Shown here in pieces: positions 27,586 to 39,400 of a DNA stretch of 64,000 nt. Source of the stretch: Puffinus mauretanicus (lineage: Eukaryota; Chordata; Aves; Procellariiformes; Procellariidae); the NCBI GenBank assembly GCA_023333565.1, contig JAJKFH010001315.1:1736001-1800000 (forward strand). The letters run 5' to 3'. The notes under the pieces were generated by a model, which saw nothing but the letters and a program-made list of their open reading frames with translations, did no database searches and was not told the DNA's origin. How positions within the stretch are numbered: position 1 is the first letter of the stretch; each line of letters starts with the position of its first letter. Position numbers and translations under genes: made by a program.

Positions 27586-30500
27586 AACTTGATGGATACC
27601 AGCTATAATTCTTTAATTCTGTTCTGGACACTTGTGATTTTCTAAGAAAACAGTATTTGATTAAAACTTCATTCCCATAGTATAGGTTGTAAATAAAGCA
27701 TTTCCATTTTATGGAAAGGGGAAAAGGGCGTTGTGTTTCCACGCTGTCCGAGGGCACACACAGCAGCCCAGCAAGGTCTCAGTCTGCAGTATTGTCCTCT
27801 GATAATCCCTTTTTCATATTATGCATTAAATTCAATAAATAATAAATAAGTTGAAATCTGTCTTCGACATTAAAAAGCTGATGAAGAGAAAATGTTTTGA
27901 GGTTATATGTCTTACATGGCAGAGTAATAAAGTTTGTGAAAGCTGTTTTACTCAGTTTTCATAGCTGTTGTATTAAATTGTTTCAGCTTTCTACACTGTA
28001 TGGCTTGCTACTTAGATGAAAGCTGGATCCTGGAAAACTTGTATTTGCTTTCATATTTAGAACAATGTGGATCATTGTGTCTATTATTGTGTAAGTCTTT
28101 GCATCAAAGTAAAATATGTTCAAATAGGCCTGGTGAGGGTTTTCAGCCTCCGAACATCTCTTTTCTTTTAACCAGTTTTGTTATGGCTTAAAAATTGAGA
28201 TATATAATATTTTTATGTAAAGCTTCCCTTAAATGTTTTTTTCCGAAATAGTGTGCTTATATGGCAATGCTTGTCGGACAGCTTCCTCACTAGACTCTTT
28301 AAATTGCAGTTGACGTTGGAATTTAAGGGTATGCTGCTTTTACCCAGGGTTTTAATCATATTACTTAGTGATATCACCACTTTCTTTTTTTATTAGAGAA
28401 TGCGTTTATTAATTTAGTTTGTGTATCAGATCCAGAAGAAACAAATAATGTGACGTGTCACTCTCTACATATTGTTTTCTTGTGGCAGGATTGGTTTATA
28501 GCAGCATTTCACATATAACTATTCTGCAACTCTGCTACTGTAATATGGCTACTATGGTCTGCATAGGCTATACAGCAAATGCTGCCTTATGTGTAGTACA
28601 GAATTGAGTAGTGAAAGCAGTTAAGTTGTTGCTTTCCTGTCACACCAATGACCCCCCAGTAGAAAAACAAACACACACACCCCTCCATGCTTCCCAAAAT
28701 CTTTGATTAAAAAAAAAAACTTGCTTGCTCTGTGAGCATCTGATTGGACTGTTTCTGCATCTGATTGGACTGTTGGGACCATTTGCCCCAACCATTTAAT
28801 TCTATAGGAGCCAGAGTTACTTACATCAGTGCAGAAATACCTGCACCAGCATTGGAGATGAGAGGGGTGTGCATGTATGCATACAAATATATGTATCTAT
28901 ATATCACCAATACATGTATTTAACTATTGGACCTACTCCTGCTTCCATTTCAAACTTTCAAGGTTTGGCTTAGATGTTCACATGATATCTGTAAGAAATG
29001 TACAATTACTGAGTCAGCTGTCTGCTGTCTTATTTTTATTAGGTAGCAAAGTTCCAAATTAAATTAGATAGATAGTTTTGAAGGTACTACATTTTATTTT
29101 GGAGATTTATGGAGAATCATCTATCTTCAAATACTTCAGTGGGAAAGAAAGGAACAGTCTCAAGTGAGTTCCAAGCCTGAATTAAGATGATGTGATACAA
29201 TAATGTGATCTTTTACCTTTCTAATTTTATTTTGCTGTGATCAGAGAATTTTTTAATTTAATTTTCAATTTTGAAGGCAGGGACTGTAATTTTTCTGAAA
29301 TTGCAAAAGTAAGGAAATAGAATCAAATTTCACTTTTCAGGAATGTCCTCTTTTCTAAGGATTTCCTTGTCTTCAAAACTTTATCATGCTTTTTTTCCTT
29401 AATTTCAAGTTACTTGAATGTGGTTTTTGTGAGTTAATAAAATCCTGATGGTGTCTCATGATATGCCTCAAAAGGATTTGTTGAATCAGCAGATTACTTT
29501 AACCTGTATTACTCATGGAAATCTGTGATGATCCTGTGATGTGATAGTATATTCATCCTTTTATCTGTTCTTTTAATGACTGAAAATATCTGTAGTGATT
29601 CTGTGGCATTTTCCATATTAGCTTACCATTGATTTATTAGATCTGTTCTTAAAAGGATGTTCATTAACAACAGAATCTTTCCGGCCGATATTACTATTGA
29701 ATAGTACAAATTATCTTTGGTAGTTCATTAAGACAGAAAAAAAAAATTGACTCAGTTCCAAAGAAACTTGCAGTTCTTTTTTAACCTCATGATTAGTGAG
29801 CTAGGTAGAGGGAAGGACACTACGTGAGAGCGTCTGTTGGTCTGCTGACCGTTTAACTGTTAGTTTCAAACTTTTCTTGTCTGCAAGCTTTTGCAAGGAA
29901 AAGTGAAAATATGATATAATCTGATGTCATGCCAGCTGTCCCATTAGCTGTCTCTATAAGCACAGGCTCTTGTGTTGACTGATTGTAGTCACAGACGTAG
30001 CTGCTCAAGTTACTGAATTGTATTCTGAGTAAATAACTAAACACTTATCAATTCTCAGGCGAATAGTCTAAGGAGGATATGAGATTTGAGAGAATCACTT
30101 TTACTTTGTGATTCTAGGTTAAGATGCTAATTAAACTGTACGAGAGGGTGAAGTTTTGACCTTATGAAAGTCTCCCAGACACTGATTACAGTGGAACAAG
30201 GATTTTACCACTACTCTGAGGAGGCACCCAACTTTTTTAAGCCATGGGTGATGTTCAGTGTGTTGAAAAGACAGGGTTTTATGTGCGTCCAGCTTGTAGT
30301 GGGTGCTATTCTTGTGTAATACAATTAGTTGGTATTCTTCCAAATTATGTCTGTATTACACTGCATTTTTCTTCCAATAATATTCTTTGCAGAACTTTGT
30401 TGGTACCGATTTTCTTGGACTATTCATTGATACTCTTTCCAACCAATTCTAAAAGTTAATATCTAAAAAATACTCAGAAGACAGTGCTGAAACTATTTTG

Positions 30501-30653
30501 AAGCTATTTATATATTTCAGAAATATGTTATGAAATAAAGCAACTTATGCCTGGTTTGCCTGGTTAGATACAAGCACTTTCTCCTGTTTGGAGTGAACAA
30601 CTTGCTGGCTGAACAGCAGTTCTTCACCGCACGAGTTCTTCTGTCACCTGCAG
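27586..30653 (+). other. PLEKHA7: PLEKHA7 intron; no gene seen
   Basis: AT-rich non-coding sequence. A 21-base-period tandem duplication lies at 28736-28774 (gcatctgattggactgtt twice), following an A run and a short CA stretch. No other structure recognised. Confidence 0.65.
28736..28774. repeat. Two-copy tandem duplication, period 21
   Basis: The unit gcatctgattggactgtt occurs twice, identical over 18 bases and separated by three bases. It includes ATTGG, the core of a reverse CCAAT box, in both copies. Confidence 0.85.
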
Positions 30654-30731
30654 AAGTGGGTGCTCTCCCGTAACTATCACCACCATTTGCGGGTTCAGTG
30701 TAAAGATGCTCATGCTTATCTGGTCTTGCAG
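30654..30731 (+). other. Exon-like 78-base segment with strong splice sites
   Basis: Flanked by a good acceptor (gttcttctgtcacctgcag) and a near-consensus donor (ttgcag|gtaagc). The length is 78 bases, a multiple of three. Two of three frames are fully open, including the frame set by the phase of the next PLEKHA7 exon at 35787, so it could be included without breaking the reading frame. In that frame it also carries two ATG codons shortly before its end, giving MLMLIWSCS ahead of HNQQTTSF. It does not match remembered PLEKHA7 sequence and would interrupt WW2 if inserted there. It could be a cassette or alternative 5' exon, or a decoy exon of the kind common in long introns. Confidence 0.3.
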
Positions 30732-32619
30732 GTAAGCATAAAGGAGTTAGCCTACATGGAAATTAAATACTATAGAAATGGCTCGTAATAATTTATAGGA
30801 CGGTCTGTCCAATGAAAACATTAATTTTTCTTGTAACTTATAAATTTGTTGATAATGTGATGTAGACTCAATCAGTAGTTGATTCACATCTTTCAAGATT
30901 CATCTGTCTGGGCATTTAAATTACTCTAGAGGCAATCTATAAACTTGCTTGACTGCAAATGAAAGGCCATCAGCATCAGTCATGTCCAAAAGTTAATTAT
31001 TAAAACTTGGCTTTGACTTGAATACAAAATGAACTGAAAAGAAAAAAAAATAATAATAGGTGAAATCATGTTAATTATGAGTTCTGCGAAAGGACCCATG
31101 CAGGCAATGCCCACCAGTGTCAATTATACTATAGGATTGGAGACTGGATTGTAATTGTGTGGTTTTCCTGTGTTTAAATCAGTTAAATTTCATCATGCTA
31201 TAGGTCAGCTTAGCGCAAACAGATGATAGGCAATGTTAAATTTGCAGACTTTCTTAATGAATACCTGAGAAATATTTTAGGCTGCATTCTGATGGCGAGC
31301 AGTAAGGTGTTATCAAAGGATATCGGTGTCTGTCTGTCTGCATTCCTGCCCACCCAGTAGGATCATAAACAACATCCAGTTTGTAAGTTTTTCTGGTTCC
31401 ACCCCCCCCACCCCTGAGTCCAAGTCACATTAGATGCTGAAGCAGCATGCTTTCAGACGTGGCTAATATTAGCCAGGTGTATTAACATTGTTTACATCTT
31501 GAAGGTCTTGAGTCTTTCTAAACTGTTATAGTACATCGGCCTTAAGACAGCGGGTGACTATCATTTCTTACGTTTGTAAATGTTGTGTACGCATGCTGTG
31601 AAATGGTAGAATTTGTGTGGCGGTATCTAGTTTCAAAGAACCAGTGTTTGAACTGTGATTCTATTATGAAAAGTCTGAGTCTTAACTATTACAAACCAAC
31701 AGCAAGCCTTGGAAGATGGTGTTCTATAACTTCGAAATTCAAAATTGCTTTTAGCAGTCTATAGTGTAATTTAATAATGATGGTAGTGGTAGATGCTAAT
31801 GAATGTAATTTTTGTGTGGATTTTTCATGTTTTCATACTTACTTGGGTTTGGTGGTTCTGTTGATTAGTAATTATACAAAATCAGAATAATACAAAATTG
31901 TTAAAATTAGAAGATGATTGCTAGGAAAAATGCCATAATTTATCACACAGAAAATCCGTAACACTACTAGAAAAGTTAGCTTGGCGTTTCAAATGTGTGG
32001 TGGTGTATTAATACAAGTTACGTGGCGTTCAGAGTTCACGTGGTGAAGCATCATAAGCCTTTCCCAGATTTGTTGGGGGTATTAAGTCTTTCTCTAGTGA
32101 AAAAAGGGGCATGAAGAGTGGAGCAGCGTATCGTGTCCTTTTATTAAGGTTCATTTATTGTGCCTGGTATACATGGTAGATTTCTGGACAATGGAAACGC
32201 ATTCAGCAGTTGGGATTTGGAGGAAATACAGGTGATTAACTACTGGAAGGCTTGGTTAGCTGACGTGTCTGGAGGACAACTGTGCCAGGTCTTTTCTTAG
32301 TCTGTGCTTGGAAGGGAGGGGGTGCTTTCAATGCAACAAGTCTACTAGATCACTCTCACTGGAGGTGTTATTGTTACCATTGTTGTGTAAACAGATATTG
32401 CTTTTAAGCAAATGTTTAAAGGACATGAAAACAACAAAAAAAAATTGTGATCTAAATCTGAAAATCTAATGTTACAATTTCTCTCATTCTAATCAAAACA
32501 AGGTACTGCTAATATTCTTGCAATACATCTATTTAAATACTGGGAAAGCTTCAAAGGGATTGTAAGAATTAAATGATATTTGCGGAGAAAGGTGGAGGGA
32601 GCAGCAGAGAGTGACAGAA
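30732..32619 (+). other. PLEKHA7: PLEKHA7 intron; no gene seen
   Basis: Non-coding AT-rich sequence with no recognisable repeat or coding similarity. Confidence 0.65.
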
Positions 32620-32880
32620 CAGAATAATTTAGGTTGGAAGGAACCTCTGGACCCCATCAGATCCAGCCCCTCTGGGAACCAGGCCAGCTTCAAAGTTGGA
32701 ACCAACTTAAAAAGTTCGATTCGGTTGCTAAAGGCCTTATCCGGCCGCGTTTTGGATGTTTCTAAGGATGGAGATTCCACAGCCTTGCTAGGCAACCTTT
32801 CCAATGTTTGACTGCTCTCATTGTGGACAAAAATCTCCCTGCTATCTAATTCCTTGTTGCGAGGCATTAGCCATCTGTTG
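32620..32880 (-). mobile_element. CR1 LINE fragment, antisense
   Basis: Antisense CR1 3' region. It starts with agaataatttaggttggaag and continues through gaacctctggaccccatcag, a block equivalent to the diagnostic ttggatgtttctaaggatgg segment, then agattccacagccttgctag and a degraded end. Antisense frames here recall the CR1 reverse-transcriptase tail (LERLPSKAVESPSLETSKTR). Many substitutions suggest an old copy. Boundaries are approximate. Confidence 0.88.
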
Positions 32881-33432
32881 TATAGGTTGTTTTGAATAGT
32901 ATTGCTTATTCTTAATGAGTCCTATGAGGCAAAACACTTAAACTCTCACTTTTCAAATTCAAATAAACCACTGTGTTCTGCAAAACTAATTGTTAGTGGC
33001 AGTGGTTTCATTTCTCGCTTCCCAGTCAAGTCCTAAGGATTGGAGCTGCAGATTTGCAGAAAGTTTTGGTTTTGTATGTCCTCTTGTCTGTGAAATTACC
33101 CTCTGCATTGTATGTAGTAACGGAACTATCCTTCTGTTTCTCTGCTCTTCCTATTCAAAAAACTTGTCCCAAAATGCAATTGCTTACGTATTTAAGAAGT
33201 GTTTACTTTCCAGCTGAAACTTTTATTATTAGCAAGTAATATTTAGTCTATTAGTAATGGACTTGCTCTTTAATTACAGCAAGAGGACTAATTCATCTTC
33301 TGAAGGCCTGGTGAATTTATTTCATGGGAAATAATAAAACATTTGTAAAAGTGCTAGTATGGTATAATAGGTAACGTCATTTCCTAAATAACCCTAGAGC
33401 ACTTCTGGAATATAGTCCTTTTTCTTAGTCTT

Positions 33433-33488
33433 AATTGTAGAATGAGTCATTAATGACTAAAATTGTAGAGCGAGTTATTAATGACTAA
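33433..33488. repeat. 28-base tandem duplication with an AP-1-like palindrome
   Basis: Two adjacent 28-base copies (33433-33460 and 33461-33488) agree at 25 of 28 positions. Copy 1 contains the perfect 14-base palindrome agtcattaatgact (33445-33458) and TGAGTCA, the classic AP-1 site, at 33443-33449. Copy 2 has lost the exact AP-1 site but keeps ATTAATGACT. Confidence 0.85.
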
Positions 33489-34315
33489 AAGCCTGCAGAT
33501 GAGAGCTTGCTGACAGTTTGTCTGCCTCTAGAGAATAAAGCAGACAATGTACTTTCATTTTTAAAGCTAACTATGTATTTGCATTTTGCTAGTAGTCCTA
33601 GCCTAAGTATCAAAGGTTAAACAGACTGCTTCAGTCCTGATTTAAAAGAAGAGACTTTTAGCTTAAAACTGTTTGAACTGTGTGACAAAACCGGAGTTTA
33701 ATTGTTACTGTTATAATTTATTTATTATTTTCTTTCACACCTGCAAGTTCCTATTCCCTTCTTTAGATGTATACTCAAAATTAGAATATAAACTCATGGA
33801 AAACCACTTCTTCAGCAAACAATACTCCTCCGTCCTTTTGTGAGAAAAAGATCATGTTTGCTTTGTAGATGTTGGCACTGTAGGCTTACTGGAAATACTT
33901 TCTCCTGCTCTCTGATTTCATGGGAAAACTGAAGAGTTGGAAACTGCAAAGGTGCTTCACTAACCCACCTCTGTAGCAGAGGTCAGTTCTCAGCACTGGG
34001 GAAATGAATGCTGTCGCTGGTTCTGTGGGGTGGTCGATGGCCTCATATGTTGTTCACAGAACACGAACAAAATTCATATTTAATGTCTGTAGGGCTAGAA
34101 TTTTTGTAATAGGCGAGGCTGGAAAAAGTCCTTTTGGTGTAACATAAGTTGTCACAGCTTTCAGCTTATCATTGAAAATGTTCATTTTGTTGGTCCCTTA
34201 TATATGACTTCCTGTAGCAAGGCATATTGGAAAAGGGGTGAAAAGTTTATAACGCAGAAAACATCCTCTGCCGTTCATGGTCCAAGTGGGACTTAGCGAG
34301 AGCAGTTTGTGGTTT

Positions 34316-34420
34316 TGGTTGTGGGCTTTTTTTATTGTTGTTGTTGGGCTGTTGGGTTTTTTTTTTTGTTCGGGTTTTTTTTTTGGTGGTGGTTTTTGTT
34401 TGGTTTGGTTTTGTTTTTTA
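34316..34420. repeat. G/T-rich low-complexity tract
   Basis: The + strand is almost entirely G and T, with TTG repeats, T runs of 9-11 bases and GGT clusters. No element body is recognised next to it. Confidence 0.8.
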
Positions 34421-35786
34421 AATCAAGGCTTGTCCTGAGCTATTTATATTTGAATGTTATGGGTGCATGAGCTGTTTGATTTTTAGCTGTCCTTTATGCT
34501 ACAGAAAGGCTGTTACTTCTTTGGAATCTCATTACTTTGAAACCCCTAAATATTTCTTTATGCCTTATTCTGTTTCTGGGGGGACATTGTCCTATGCTAG
34601 ACAATTGGGTCAAATCTGTAAGACCTGAAATCGCTAGGCATTACGGAAGGAAAAACCCCAAATCTTCTTTAAACCAAAAAAATGGATGAAGTGTTCATTT
34701 TTGGCTCTTTGATGTATAATTCATTTAATGGCCTTATTATTTTTTTTCCCCTGAATATTCTCACAGTGTGTTTAACATTTTGTTGCGTTTGATGGGAATT
34801 CTAGTTTTGGATGTTGTTTACCTAAATACTGTTAACTAAACCCATAAAAATTAAGAATTTGTGATTTTTATAAATGACTTCTTTGGACAGGGCTGCAGAA
34901 GGGCTTAGTGGGTATGAGACTCTCTAGAAATTGTCTTGTGTTTTCTATACAATTAATTCAAATGATTTACTTTGGGGAGGAGGGAAGACTACAAGTTTAT
35001 CTTAAAATAAGCTTTCTTCACTCCATATTTTTGCATTGTATGAGTACCATTACACAGATAAAATAATTGTCTTTAATAGATAGCAATGTTTCATAGAGGA
35101 TAGCAAAACATTTAGATACTACTCTGAGGGGAAAGTTGTTAGAAAATCCTAATTTTAATTCATCTTAGATTAAATTATGTTGTTTTATATAGGCTGTGCA
35201 ACTGAACAACTAAAGTTATATATGATCCTCTGCATGGAGGTGTAAAGAAAAATCATTGAAGAAATACCATACTAGAGGAAAAAAACCGCATGCAACAAAT
35301 GGCTTCCACAAAATCTCTCTCTGTAATCTCATTAAATATTACAAATTGTGTAAAATGTTGTCCGGCAACATTTTAAATTATTTTTTCTGGTTCTGTTCTG
35401 TGAAATTTACAGAAATACAAATCAGTAATTTATGTTGTGTAATTTCTATGTTATGTTTAAATAATCTGGTGACAGTCAGGTGTAAATAATCATAAATTCA
35501 AGTGCGTCTCCCTAACTAAGGATTGCAACTAGTTTACTTTTAAAACATTAACCTGTTTAATAATTAAATGGTATGGTGTGCCATTGGCAAAGTCAACAAG
35601 AATGCAGGAAGGAGCTGAAAACATTTCTGGCTTCAAAAGTACCTAGGGAATATGTTTCATTTCTGGAGTAGTAGCAGCAAAGCATCAGTATAAACAGTTC
35701 TGCCTTTTAGAGATAATAGGTATATTTTACTGAGTTTAGCAATGTTAATTTCTTTTTTCTTTTTTTCTTTTTTTTTTTCCTTTCAG

Positions 35787-35870
35787 CCATAATCAGCAGA
35801 CCACGTCATTTAGACATCCTGTGACAGGACAGGTTTCTCCAGAAAATATTGAATTTATTTTGCGAGAAGA
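35787..35870 (+). CDS. PLEKHA7: PLEKHA7 internal exon: second half of WW domain 2
   Basis: 84-base coding exon, flanked by a long pyrimidine tract and tttcag acceptor and by the donor gtaagt. Read with one base completing the previous codon, it gives HNQQTTSFRHPVTGQ followed by VSPENIEFILRE, and it ends two bases into a Glu codon. This closely matches the human PLEKHA7 segment HNQQTTAFRHPVTGQ from memory. It supplies the last strand of WW2: His-Asn and the Thr-Thr pair are typical, the closing Pro is present, but the usual second Trp is Phe (SFRHP). In known PLEKHA7 the WW region binds PDZD11 and similar junction partners. The exon with the first Trp of WW2 was not found in this window. Confidence 0.95.
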
Positions 35871-36427
35871 GTAAGTAGTTTTATACCCATGTCAAGAGAT
35901 CTAAAACAGTAACACATTTACCTACAGTAGTTTAGTAGTTTGACAGTTCTTCTGGTATTGTAGCAAAAATGTCATAGAGATGGTTTATGCTTAAAAATTT
36001 ACTTCTCATTGCGATAGGATGTTTTTGATTCTACCATTGTTCCACGTTAGGGCTTGAGAGAAAATCTTTACCAAATCTTTAAAAAACAAACAAACAGAAA
36101 CCCCCCAAAATAAACAAACAAAAAGGCAATGTAAATAGGATACTTAAATAATAATGCTTTAACCTTATATAAATATCAAATATACAGAACATAAATGTAA
36201 AATGTCTTTAGAGCAAACTGGAAGGTTTGTACTGAAATTGAAATACACAAAATATTACTAGTTTCCATTGTAATGCCTTGGTTTTCTTACGTTTTAGATT
36301 TTCTACGTCCCCTGTCTTGGGCTGGTATTTATTAAAAAATTTTTGATGAGGCATTCTTCGATTTATTCTAGAGAAATAGAATCATATGTATTAGTTTCCA
36401 GCATATTTTATCTTGATTGTCTCATTT

Positions 36428-36469
36428 AAAAAAAAAAAGAAAAAAGAAAAAAAAAAAGAAAAGAAGAAA
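36428..36469. repeat. Homopurine (A/G) tract
   Basis: 42 consecutive purines, mostly A with scattered G. Simple low-complexity DNA in the intron. Confidence 0.9.
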
Positions 36470-39400
36470 TGGATGTGTACAAACTGGTGTATCTGGGCAT
36501 GTCTTTAGTGTTGGTTTGGATCATTCCCTGTTCCACTGTAGGGTTTAACTACTCCTGACGTCCTTGCTGGATGCTAGATTGCTCCTGGAATCCCTTCTGT
36601 AATGGGATGACTAGGTATCTTCCCTAGACAGCGTTTAGGAGAAAGTTCTACGCACTTCTAAAACCACTCCAAAGGGCAAGAGGAACGGGACACCACCAGA
36701 TAGCTTTTCCTTTTCCAGCCTAGTCTTCCAACACTGTTTAAGCAGCCTCCAGAGGCTGGGCATCATGCTGTGATGGCCTGCATGTGGTGGTTTGTATGGC
36801 TGCCCGCATGATTCTGAACACTTTATGCTTCAAATTATGTGACATTTAATTTGCTTTACATTTAATTTAAAGCAGTATAGCATTAAGAAAAATGAGGCCC
36901 AGAGAAGGGCCATGCGAGACTGAGGCTTTTCTGACAGTGTCTTCTATTGTGGACTTGGAGAGGAAAGGAGAAGTAGAGCATGACTGTACAGCCCTCTGCT
37001 CAGAGCTTCTGGTACAGCCCTGAGAAGTGCTTCTCACATGGCTTAAAAAACAAACCAACCAACCAAAAACAACAGCAGCAACAAAACCCCAACAAAAAAG
37101 GAACTAAACAGCTGCCCTTCCCCAAGCCCAAAGCAAATCCACGGGCCAATCCTATGTTAAGGCCCATGCTGAGAACGGGGATGAAATAGCAGGTTGAACG
37201 TATTTTGCAGTGTGTGGGAGAGGCCCGTGATTAGGTACAAAGACTGTGGGATAGCTGCTGAGCTGAGGTCACCCCAGGTGTTACGTGGAATGCGGGTCGC
37301 TTGCTGCTTGGGAGGGCTTTGGCTCGATACAAGTGTGCAAACAAGCTGCTCCAGGTCATGCAGTGAGGAGAACAGGTTGCAATGGAGCAAATCTCAAAGA
37401 CAGTATAGACAGCAGCCACTGTGCATCTGTGTTGCAACTTCCATCTGTTAACTGATTTTTATTTAATCTCTTGTAAAGTTTCCATCAAATTTAATATAAA
37501 GAAAATTTGTATGTGTGTAAGGGAAAATAGGAAAATAGAACTCCTTGGAGTGCCTCTCTGGTTAGTCACGCTTCCCTGGGCTGTTTCTGGTCTTGTAATC
37601 ACAGTAGCAGATAAAATATTAAAAGCAGAATTGAAAGAACAACTTGCTGGTGGCACATGGTTTTAGTGATCTTTTGTGTATGTTAGAAACTTTCTTGGAA
37701 GAGAAATGAAGGTGTTTATTGGGAGGACAATCAGATGAACGGGCATAACTTGTTATCTCTAGACTTGAATTACTCACACTGAGATGATATCAAAACTGGG
37801 AAAAAGATCTTACAATGTAGTAGAATTAATAGAGACAGGTGGTTTTTATTCTAAAAGAAGAGGGAGTGGCCAGAGGGATATAGTGAGGAGTATGTTTTTG
37901 TAGTGTCTACTCAGGAACAGTCTTTGCGAGAACATTTTTCAAAGGTTTATTATTGGCCTGAAGTACACACAGAGTGTTTTTAAAATTAGATGGTTTTAAT
38001 ATATCCGTTCAAATTACTTTGAAGATGTCATTTTCAAGTGAGTGGGATGCCTGGGTTCCTTAGTTTTGTACCACTTCTATGAGACAATGTAGGTTTTACA
38101 CAGATGCTGTTCATCAGGGTCATATCTGAGTTCCTGTCAAACGACGTTGTTGACATACGTGGATGTCTCTGCTGAAATCAAAGGAGCTGTTAGCACCTCC
38201 CTGTCTTAGGTCTAGGAATTGTAATGGGGCCATGCCGTGTTTTCACTTCTTTTCCCACAGGCATTGGGGATTTGTATGGAATCGGTCTTGTTGATCATGT
38301 ATTAGTTTGCAATCAGTGTTGTAGATCGTATCTTGTGATGAAATGACTTACACAAACAGGACACAGTCGGAAAGGTAGTCTCTGGATTTACATGGTCTGT
38401 GGAAACTTTCCATTATGGAATCCTTTTGACCAAGAGTACTTTTTTCTATAGCTGAAGAATCCCGTCTGAAGTAGAAGCACTCTTAAGGGTTTCATAAATG
38501 GCAATTTGTTCTTCAGTGCTGTTGTGACGTGATTTATTACTTACGGGTTGATTTTAATTTAAGATTAGGGCCAAAGCCAGGAGTTGTCACCAGATGGGAG
38601 CTAGTGGGGAGACATAAGCACAAACTGGTTGAGGCTGCAACAAACATTAGAAAAGTAATTTACAGTGATCTAGAAGTGATGAGTGTACAGACTGCTCTGG
38701 CCATTTCTCATCCAGGAAGCAATGTTCTGTCAAGAAGATTTGAAAAGAAGTTCTGGAAAATGATGTCAATAAATGATGTAATCCTAGTCTGATTGTGAGT
38801 CAGTTATGAACCAGACGCCCTTGCCTCACTTGATCAAATGAGAACTGGGTACTTTCAGTAGAAGGCTGAGACTGTATTGCACTAGTCTTTTCCAAAGGCA
38901 TTTCTCCTTTTAAACAATATCACACCAATCTTGCTTTTTAAGCCAAAAATCTGATTTCCTCAACTCCATTGTAACTGGAGGATAAAAACAAATACAGGAG
39001 TATTGCCTGAAACCTGTAACTTTTAAATTACATTATCTTTTGATCCTTATGCTATTCTTTCTTCCTAAAGGTTTTCTTATTTAGATTTTTTTTTTAGAAG
39101 CAATTATAATAATTCTTTATTTCCTTAACCCATTCTTAGCTGAGACCACTGTCAAATCCCCACCTCTCATTCTGTTTTCCAAGCTTAGAAGCTTTGGTCA
39201 CTTAGTGTGTGGGACGTGTGTTCTGTACCTTTCACTAGCCCTGCTTGAGTGCTAGCTTTTCGGCATGAGGCTTTTAGATTTGTCTTTTATCTCATGGAGT
39301 GATTGATTATAGGTGAATGCAGTATTCAATGTATGAGCCCATTGTTTTTTATAATAATTTAATTATACTTTTTCTTATCTATTCCTTTCCCAACAATTCT

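Larger units (their letters stand above)
32881..35755 (+). other. PLEKHA7: PLEKHA7 intron; no gene seen
   Basis: Non-coding sequence before the WW2 exon. It contains a 28-base tandem duplication at 33433-33488 and a G/T-only-like tract around 34316-34420. No coding similarity seen. Confidence 0.7.
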
